A stretch of 5,220 bases of DNA, from contig JABSQC010000033.1 of assembly GCA_013214845.1 (NCBI GenBank), positions 1,901-7,120 of the forward strand. The letters run 5' to 3'. Position numbers and translations under genes: made by a program. The notes beneath the pieces were generated by a model. It searched no databases and was not told the origin of the DNA. It saw only the letters and a list, made by a program, of their open reading frames with translations. The first letter of the stretch is position 1. Every line of letters starts with the position of its first letter. Shown here piece by piece: positions 1-5,220 of this stretch. The stretch comes from Mycoplasmataceae bacterium (lineage in GTDB: Bacteria > Bacillota_I > Bacilli_A > Mycoplasmatales > Hepatoplasmataceae).

Positions 1-115
1 GGCGACGAAAAGGCAACTAAAATGGTGCCCAGGAGCGTCCCGGGTGGCCGAAAATGAGCAGTAAATTTCCGGATTGAAAACGGAACAAAATCGCAAGATT
101 TCGGGACGTTTTTGG
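1..115. other. GC/CpG-rich foreign-looking segment at left edge
   Basis: The first 60 nt are about 58% G+C (35 of 60), whereas the rest of the window is strongly AT-rich. About ten CpG dinucleotides lie within the first 110 nt, while they are sparse in the three genes. The only TGG Trp codon in frame with any of the genes (113-115) is here; every other Trp is TGA. In the frame of the transporter gene there is a stop at 62-64, and no ribosome binding site precedes the only nearby start (TTG 74). The simplest reading is a chimeric contig end, such as host or other-organism DNA joined near the homopolymer stretch 109-121. A genuine structured leader or a recombination junction is possible but less likely. 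The source cannot be identified by eye. Confidence 0.6.
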
Positions 116-2377
116 AAAAAACTTATCGATGATCTTGTCGCAGCATTAGGTGGACAAGATAATATTGAAGACGCTTTTAACTGTGCTACTAGATTTAGAG
201 CTTATGTTAAAGACGACAAAAAAGTTGACAAAGATGCGCTTAAAAAAGTTTCATTAGTAAAAGGGGTAAACTTTTCTAATGGACAATGACAAGTGATCTT
301 TGGAGCTGGAACTGTAAACAAAGTTATGGATAACTATAACAAGTCACTATCAAGTGGCCCAGGAAATTCTACAGTTTCAAAAGTTACAAAGAAAAAGCAA
401 CCTATTTGAGATCAAAGGCAATCATTTTGATCTAATATATGAAATACATTTAGATTTCTAATTAGATCATTTGGTGATATTTTTATACCTTTAATCCCTA
501 TATTTATTGCAGGTGGGCTTTCACTAGCATTAATGTCACTAATTAATACTACAGCTGGTTCTGGAACAGAAGCAGCTAAATTCTTCGACATGATAGGGGG
601 TGCCATTCTTGGTAGTTTACCTATATTTGTTGGTTGAACAGCAATGAGAAAATTTGGTGGTACACCTGCTATTGGTCTTGCAGTAGGGGTAGTTCTAGTA
701 GCGCCATCATTACTAAACTCATGAGGTGCAGCAACTCCTATACAAGTAGGGTTATCACTTGGTGAAAACTTAGGTGATTACTTTAATAGCCCAGACTTTA
801 TGAATAGTGGATTAATCACTGTTACATCTTCTGGTACTTTTGAAGTGTCATCAAGCATAGAAGGGGCAGCAGATATTAATGCAGCATTACAGTCATTTGG
901 ACTTGATACTGATATTAGTGCTGTTGGTCTAACAGCAATAGCAGTTGATGATGGAACATTTAACTCAACACAAGTTATTGCAATCATTAATAATAACGGT
1001 GTAGATTATGCTGCATACATGCAAAGTATTACTTCTACATATACAGTTATATTTGCTAATGCAGCAGGGGGATTCTTCTCAATTAGCTTTATAGGATACC
1101 AAGCACAAGTATTCTCAGCAATATTAGCAGTAGCATTTGCATTCTATGTAGAAAAATTCATGAAAGCTGTATCTCATGAATCAATTGCAATTGTTGCAGT
1201 TCCAGTTGTAACAGTTGTAGTATCTGCTTACTTTGCTCTTTGAGTATGAGGACCATTTGGACAACTTATATCAGAAGGTATAGCAAGTGGATTTAACACA
1301 GCATATTACTCTCTAAACTTCCCAGGATTTGGATTAGGTGGTGCAATAGTAGGATTCTTCTATCCACTACTTGTTATTACAGGATTACACCAAGGATTTA
1401 CAGCTGTTGAAGCAACTCTAATTGCACAAACATCAGCAGTATACGGAGAATCATTTACTTGAATTACAGCAGTTGCTTCTACAGCTAACGTAGCTGTAGG
1501 TGCATCAGCATTAGGTGTAGCATTTGTATCTGTATCAAAACCTAAACAAGCAGCAGCAGTATCTGGAGCAGTATCAGCAGAAATGGGAATTACTGAACCA
1601 GCGATATTTGGTACTAACTTAGATCTAGTTTATCCACTAGTAGCAGCAATGATAGGAGCTGCAATTGGTGGGTACTGAGTAGGTATGACTAACACAGTAG
1701 CAACCACACTTGGTTCTGCTTCATGATTAGGATTGATACAGTTTAACCCAGTAGCAACATCTGCATATGGTCAATACTTATCAGACTTAGGACAAACACA
1801 ATTTATTACAGGTTCTATTGGTAACCTTGCTTCTGAAGCAATTGCATTATCAATTACATTTGTAGCCGCATTCATGATTACTATAGGTTTCTCAAATACA
1901 AAATGAGGAGCTAAGAGTAATGAAGCAAGAGAAGTTAAACATTACACATTTAAAGAATCTATTAGCTACAAAAAAAGAAAAGAAATATCAGCATTATATG
2001 CAGCAGCAAATAAAGCTGAAGAAAGTAATGATGAAAGTTCTTACATAGAACACAAAAAAGAAGTATTTGGTGGTTATTGAGAAAATACAAAAGCAAACTC
2101 AGTAACATTTGCGTCTGAAATTAAAAGAGGTGCAATTGAAACAGTAGACATTGCAAACAATAGTTACAAATACATCAGTTCTAAATTACTTAGAAAACCT
2201 ATTGAATCTAAAAAAGAAACTGAAAAAAACGAAACAGAAAATAAAATAAAAACTGACAGTAAAGACACTGAAAATAAAATAAAAACTGAAAACAAAAAAG
2301 AAGTTGAATCTAAACCAACTGAAAAGAAAGAAGTTGAAAAAAAAGCAACAGATAAAAAAGAAGTTGAAAAAGAATAA
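74..2377 (+). CDS. scrA: PTS sucrose-type permease, EIIBC (5' end uncertain)
   Basis: This is a membrane permease of the phosphotransferase system that imports a disaccharide and phosphorylates it, most likely sucrose to sucrose-6-phosphate. Read in code 4 the frame is open for 767 codons with 13 TGA-Trp. The EIIB domain (about residues 15-95) carries the phosphorylation cysteine C37 in the motif CATRFR. EIIC (about 115-605) has the family motifs LHQGF (H439) and GITEPAIFG (505-513), plus many hydrophobic helices. The LHQ-type motif and the scrB/scrK neighbours favour sucrose over trehalose. There is no EIIA domain. Odd features are a polar insertion at about 227-326 and a charged repetitive tail at about 606-767; the family is usually near 450-650 aa. 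The TTG start at 74 has no ribosome binding site and lies in foreign-looking DNA. Coding is convincing only from about 116, so the native first few residues may be missing. Confidence 0.9.
2234..2289 (+). repeat. Tandem 33-nt repeat in the permease tail (TENKIKT units)
   Basis: The 20-nt word GAAAATAAAATAAAAACTGA occurs exactly at 2237-2256 and 2270-2289, a 33-nt (11-codon) period. Each copy encodes the core TENKIKT in the hydrophilic C-terminal tail of the EIIBC protein. The period is a multiple of three, so copy-number change would keep the frame. Confidence 0.85.
2294..2374 (+). repeat. Tandem 30-nt repeat in the permease tail (KKEVE units)
   Basis: KKEVE is encoded at 2294, 2324 and 2354, a regular 30-nt (10-codon) period. 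The units read KKEVESKPTE, KKEVEKKATD and a partial KKEVEKE that ends at the stop codon. The DNA copies are near-identical in the AAGAAGTTGAA portion and diverge between. Together with the upstream 33-nt repeat they make up the last ~50 residues of the permease. Confidence 0.85.
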
Positions 2378-2422
2378 ACTAAAAAAACAACAACAACAAA
2401 AAAATAAACTATAAATAAAAAT

Positions 2423-2460
2423 AAATAAGACAAGAGTGGGTAGTTCCACTCTTGTTATTT
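2423..2460 (+). terminator. Intrinsic terminator or attenuator between permease and hydrolase genes
   Basis: A perfect 10-bp stem, ACAAGAGTGG (2430-2439) with CCACTCTTGT (2446-2455), closes a 6-nt loop, GTAGTT. With a 2-nt bulge (2428-2429) it can extend by about 6 A/T pairs through 2461. The 3' side runs into TTGTTATTT, a modest U-tract. The hairpin lies 46 nt after the permease stop and 12 nt before the hydrolase ATG. Because no convincing promoter follows it, partial termination with read-through into scrB-scrK is more likely than a complete operon end. It could also act as a processing or mRNA-stability element. Confidence 0.8.
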
Positions 2461-2467
2461 AAAAAAT

Positions 2468-3892
2468 ATGAAAAATTACACAAGAAAAGAAAAATATATA
2501 AACTTAAAAGATAACAAAGACTTTGACTTTAATGAACTAAGAAAAAAGATTGTAAGTGACCAAAATTATCCTAATTTTCACATTACTGCACCTACAGGAT
2601 TAATAAATGATCCTAATGCTCTTTACTTTGATAAAGAGTATCACAATATAAATTTTCAATGATTTCCATTTTTTGGACACCATGGTCTAAAACATTGAGG
2701 AAACATCAAAACAAAAGACTTTGTAAATTTTGAATCTAACTTTGATGATGTTGTTTATCCATCAACAAAATTTGATAATGGTGGTATTTACTCAGGTGGA
2801 GCAATTAAGGACTCAGCTGGGGAAATACATAGATTCTACACTGGAAATATTGTAAATGAGAAACTTGAAGGTTATACTTCATCTACAGTACATTTAGATA
2901 ACAAAGGAAATAAAAAATTACTTTTTATGACTGATGATAAAAAATACACTAGACACTTTAGAGATCCAAAGCCATTTGAAAAATTTGGTAAAAAGTTTTT
3001 ATTAAATGGTGCTCAAAATCATAGTGAAAAAGGAGTATTTTCTGTGTATGAAGGAACAAACTGAAACAGTGAATTTAGTTTTTATGGAGAAATAAAATTT
3101 TCTAAAGAAGTAGATACTGGTTATATGATAGAGTGTCCAGATATACTTAGTTTTAAAGATAGAGACGTAATAATTGCCTCAATAGAAGGTGTAGAGTCTA
3201 AATATCTTCCTAGAACTGTTAAGTATATGACAGGTAGTTTAGATAAAGATTTAAACTTTGAAATAATTGATGACTTTAAAGAAATGGACCATGGATTCGA
3301 TTTCTATGCTCCTCAGTCATATAAGTTTGGTAATAAAAATTATATGCTTGCTTGAGTTGGTAATTCAGGAAAATATGAATTTGATTCATATAAAGGTTGA
3401 CATAGTATGCTAACGTTCCCAAGAGAGTTAGATTTTGTTAATGGTACTTTATATAATAAGCCAGCTAAGGAACTTAATAATTTAATTAAAAAAGAAATAT
3501 CTATGTCTAAAGCAAATCCAAGAAAGCATGGAGTTTTACTAGAAGGTAATTCAGCAGATGAAATAACACTTACTGATGAGCAAGGAAACTCTATAACAAT
3601 TGATATAAATGATAGTTACTTTTCTGTAGACCTTGAAAAATCTCTTATAAATAAAAGAGCATTTCCAGAGGGTAATTTTCCAAATAAGAAGAAAATATTA
3701 ATTTCTAAATTAACAAACTTTATAATATTATTAGACACAAGTATTCTTGAAATTTTTATTAATGATGGAGAGCATTCATTTACATCTAGATTCTTTTTAG
3801 ATGGTAATATAAATGTCACATCTAAGTCAAAGAATACTTTAGCTAAAGAACTAAAAGACATTGTGGTTAAAGGAGGATATTATGGGAAATAG
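2468..3892 (+). CDS. scrB: Sucrose-6-phosphate hydrolase (GH32, invertase type)
   Basis: This cytosolic enzyme hydrolyses sucrose-6-phosphate to glucose-6-phosphate and fructose. The 474-aa code-4 product has no signal peptide, five TGA-Trp codons, and the usual GH32 length. The catalytic set is present: nucleophile D48 in LINDPNA, transition-state stabiliser D166 in HFRDPKPF, and acid/base E222 in MIECPDIL. Other family landmarks are FQWFPF, KHWGNIKTKDF, GGIYSGGAI, DFYAPQ and the LTFPREL segment that precedes the C-terminal beta-sandwich domain (about 310-474), which contains LEIFINDGEHSFTSR. A small deviation is NDPNA in place of the usual NDPNG. The ATG at 2468 is chosen because stops at 2405, 2426 and 2441 close the frame upstream and the N-terminus matches the family spacing to NDPN. 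There is no Shine-Dalgarno sequence; a hairpin sits just upstream. It overlaps the fructokinase gene by 11 nt. Confidence 0.95.
3869..3876 (+). promoter_or_regulatory. Ribosome binding site of the fructokinase gene
   Basis: AAAGGAGG lies inside the last codons of the hydrolase gene, 5 nt before the ATG at 3882. It is the only strong Shine-Dalgarno sequence seen at a gene start in the window. It fixes the fructokinase start at 3882 rather than the in-frame TTG at 3861, and its position suggests translational coupling. Confidence 0.85.
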
Positions 3893-4829
3893 AGTTTTAG
3901 CTGTGGGTGAGGCATTAATTGACTTGGTAGCTGCTAGACCAGGTGAGTTAACTAAAACATCTGGCTTTGTAAGAAAAATGGGGGGAGCTCCATTAAATGT
4001 AATGGCGGCAGCAAATATATTTGGTGCTAAATCAGAGTTGTTTGCAACAGTGGGAAATGATTTTTTTGGTGATTTTATACTTAGAAAATTTTCTAAGTAC
4101 TCAAGTACTAAAAATATAATAAAAGTTGACAAATTTACAACATTAGCATTTGTATCACTTACAAAAGATGGTGAAAGAGATTTTGAATTTTCAAGAGGTG
4201 CTGATGCTGAATTAACTTATGATCATATAGATAAAGAAATATATAATGATTCAGAAATAATAGTTTTTTCATCAGCAACTGCTTTTATTGATTCTAAACT
4301 TAAAGAAACATACTTTAAGTTAGTAGATAAATCAGCTAGTGATAAAAAGATAGTTGTATTCGATCCAAACTATAGAGAGAATTTAATAAATGATTTAGAT
4401 TTATATGCTAAAGATATAAGATATGTATTTTCCAAATCTGATATTATAAAACTTTCAGATGAAGAAGCATTGATGATAACTGGAGAAAGTTCTATTGATA
4501 ATGCAATAAAAGAATTATCTAAGAGTGAAAACAAAACTATCTTTGTTACATTAGGAAAAAAAGGATTCTACTTAATATCTAATGGAAAAAGTGAATTACA
4601 TAAACCAATAATAACTGTAAATTCTATTGATACAACTGGAGCAGGTGATGTATTTTTAGGATGTATTATTGGATTAATTTCCAAGATAGAAGATAAAAGA
4701 AATATAACTGATGAAGAAATTCTAAAGATTGCAAAAAAATCTAGTATTGCAGCAGCATTATCTACTACTAAAAAAGGTGCTTTAAGTGCAATACCTAGTA
4801 TGAAAGAAGTTGAGAGGTATTCAATATAA
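3882..4829 (+). CDS. scrK: Fructokinase (PfkB/ribokinase family)
   Basis: This ATP-dependent sugar kinase, of 315 aa, very likely phosphorylates the fructose released by the adjacent sucrose-6-phosphate hydrolase to fructose-6-phosphate in the cytosol. PfkB features are visible in order: the N-terminal strand RVLAVGEALIDL; the first signature GGAPLNVMAA (residues 34-43) in the sugar-binding region; FDPNYR in the middle; and the second signature DTTGAGDVF (250-258) with catalytic base D256 and the anion hole. The length is normal for the family. The product has no Trp. The ATG at 3882 has a strong ribosome binding site 5 nt upstream, and the gene overlaps the end of scrB by 11 nt, so the two are almost certainly co-transcribed and translationally coupled. 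Sugar specificity within PfkB kinases is not certain from motifs alone, but the context makes fructose by far the best call. Confidence 0.94.
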   Translation: MGNRVLAVGEALIDLVAARPGELTKTSGFVRKMGGAPLNVMAAANIFGAKSELFATVGNDFFGDFILRKFSKYSSTKNIIKVDKFTTLAFVSLTKDGERDFEFSRGADAELTYDHIDKEIYNDSEIIVFSSATAFIDSKLKETYFKLVDKSASDKKIVVFDPNYRENLINDLDLYAKDIRYVFSKSDIIKLSDEEALMITGESSIDNAIKELSKSENKTIFVTLGKKGFYLISNGKSELHKPIITVNSIDTTGAGDVFLGCIIGLISKIEDKRNITDEEILKIAKKSSIAAALSTTKKGALSAIPSMKEVERYSI

Positions 4830-4867
4830 TTTCTAAAATTAAAAATATAGAATTAACAAGAAGAAGC

Positions 4868-5038
4868 ATGTTTATAATTACATACATTGTTTCTTTTTTT
4901 ATTTTCTTAATAGCAACAGCATGCATTCCTTCTACAAACACTTTATGATATTTTTATCTATTTGTTTTTATAGAAGCTTTAATACCTTCATTGTTAATAT
5001 CTCAGATTTACAATATCTTTGTAATACAAAGGCATTAA
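4868..5038 (+). CDS. Small hypothetical two-helix membrane protein, possibly truncated
   Basis: In code 4 an ATG at 4868 opens a 56-codon frame with one TGA-Trp, ending at TAA 5036-5038. The product is almost entirely hydrophobic: a first membrane segment at about residues 2-20 (starting MFIITYIV), a short polar turn (PSTNT), and a second segment at about 26-50, ending in VIQRH. The frame is open back to 4799. A GAGAGG at 4812-4817 sits 8 nt before an in-frame ATA (4826) and 11 nt before an ATT (4829); starting there would add a Lys/Arg-containing leader of 13-14 residues (ISKIKNIELTRRS). I do not recognise the family. In the same frame after the stop, further hydrophobic stretches are interrupted by more stops, so it could be a remnant of a longer gene. 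The high AT content makes chance ORFs of this kind possible. Confidence 0.45.
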
Positions 5039-5220
5039 CTTTTTGGAAAAAGGTAAATTTTATTTATTTTATTTTCAATTTTTGTCTTTAAAAAATTAGT
5101 AAATTAAAATTAGAAGAAGGTCTATATAAATATAAAAATAATAAAGTTTTTATTTTACATTGCAATATTTAATATTTATCATGCTTACTTATAATTTAGT
5201 TAATAATAAACTAAGTTAGA
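5039..5220. other. AT-rich stretch without a supportable gene
   Basis: No frame on either strand gives a convincing protein here. Frame 2 shows hydrophobic segments broken by stops at 5054, 5105 and 5111. An A/T-only inverted repeat (5132-5138 with 5147-5153) is too weak to call a terminator. Near the end a TATAAT box and a small inverted repeat are seen. Confidence 0.6.
5190..5213 (+). promoter_or_regulatory. Possible -10 box followed by a small inverted repeat
   Basis: A consensus TATAAT lies at 5190-5195, with its last base starting TTAGTT-AATAATA-AACTAA, a 6-bp inverted repeat that would sit at or just before a transcription start. No good -35 box is found at normal spacing; TTGCAA at 5160-5165 is about 24 nt away. 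In such AT-rich DNA a chance TATAAT is common. It may serve a gene beyond the right edge. Confidence 0.2.

Noticed and set aside
22..135. ATG at 22 as the start of a separate small gene in the GC-rich segment
   Set aside because: The frame reads through TGA codons and then runs out of frame across EIIB. It has no ribosome binding site and the segment is probably foreign.
412..987. Minus-strand ORFs at 412-606 and 778-987
   Set aside because: They lie opposite the conserved EIIBC coding frame and resemble no family; they are antisense shadows.
2387..2400. (CAA)n run in the permease-hydrolase spacer as a functional microsatellite
   Set aside because: Only about four short units in an A-rich spacer; not enough to call a phase-variable tract.
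2410..2415. TATAAA as a -10 box for scrB
   Set aside because: No -35-like sequence at proper spacing, the spacer is generally A/T, and the terminator hairpin would follow immediately.
2164..2449. Minus-strand Phe/Ser-rich ORFs opposite the permease tail and hairpin
   Set aside because: Their low-complexity composition is the mirror of the Lys/Glu-rich repeats and A-rich spacer on the + strand, and no start signal is seen.
3861..3881. TTG at 3861 as the fructokinase start
   Set aside because: It would add seven residues unlike the family N-terminus, including an out-of-pattern TGG Trp; the ATG at 3882 has a strong ribosome binding site.
3616..4132. Minus-strand ORFs opposite scrB and scrK
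   Set aside because: They are antisense to strongly conserved catalytic genes, with no recognisable domain.
5132..5153. ATAAAAA/TTTTTAT inverted repeat as an operon terminator
   Set aside because: The stem is only 7 A/T pairs with no G-C pair, expected by chance in this composition.
5181..5219. 12-codon ORF starting ATG 5181
   Set aside because: Too short, no ribosome binding site, and it overlaps a promoter-like box.

Overview
The window reads as part of a sucrose utilisation cluster from a Mollicute using genetic code 4 (TGA = Trp). The genes are AT-rich, and three reading frames that look broken in the standard code become full-length family members when TGA is read as Trp: 13 TGA-Trp codons in the transporter, 5 in the hydrolase and 1 in a small membrane ORF. 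A sucrose PTS with its own hydrolase and fructokinase fits plant- or insect-associated Spiroplasma/Entomoplasma/Mesoplasma-type organisms better than vertebrate mycoplasmas. The genus is an inference.

Layout, all on the + strand. Positions 1 to about 115 are GC- and CpG-rich, unlike everything else, and look like foreign sequence or a chimeric contig end fused to the transporter gene. Positions 74(or ~116)-2377 encode a sucrose-type PTS EIIBC permease with an unusually long loop in the EIIC part and a Lys/Glu-rich repetitive C-terminal tail. Positions 2378-2467 are a short gap with a strong hairpin terminator or attenuator (2430-2455). Positions 2468-3892 encode a GH32 sucrose-6-phosphate hydrolase (ScrB type), and 3882-4829 a PfkB-family fructokinase (ScrK type) overlapping it by 11 nt. 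Positions 4868-5038 hold a possible two-helix membrane ORF that may be the remnant of a longer gene. The last ~180 nt are AT-rich with no supportable gene, only a weak promoter-like -10 box and a small inverted repeat.

The three main genes form one pathway. EIIBC imports sucrose and phosphorylates it to sucrose-6-phosphate, ScrB splits this into glucose-6-phosphate and fructose, and ScrK converts fructose to fructose-6-phosphate, so both halves enter glycolysis. No EIIA domain is fused to the permease, so a separate EIIA must act in trans. The hairpin between transporter and enzymes could set different expression levels for them.

I found no CRISPR array, tRNA, rRNA, insertion sequence or defence system. 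The oddities worth checking are the foreign-looking left end, the extra EIIC loop, the repetitive tail, the hairpin placed against the scrB start, and the small downstream membrane ORF.
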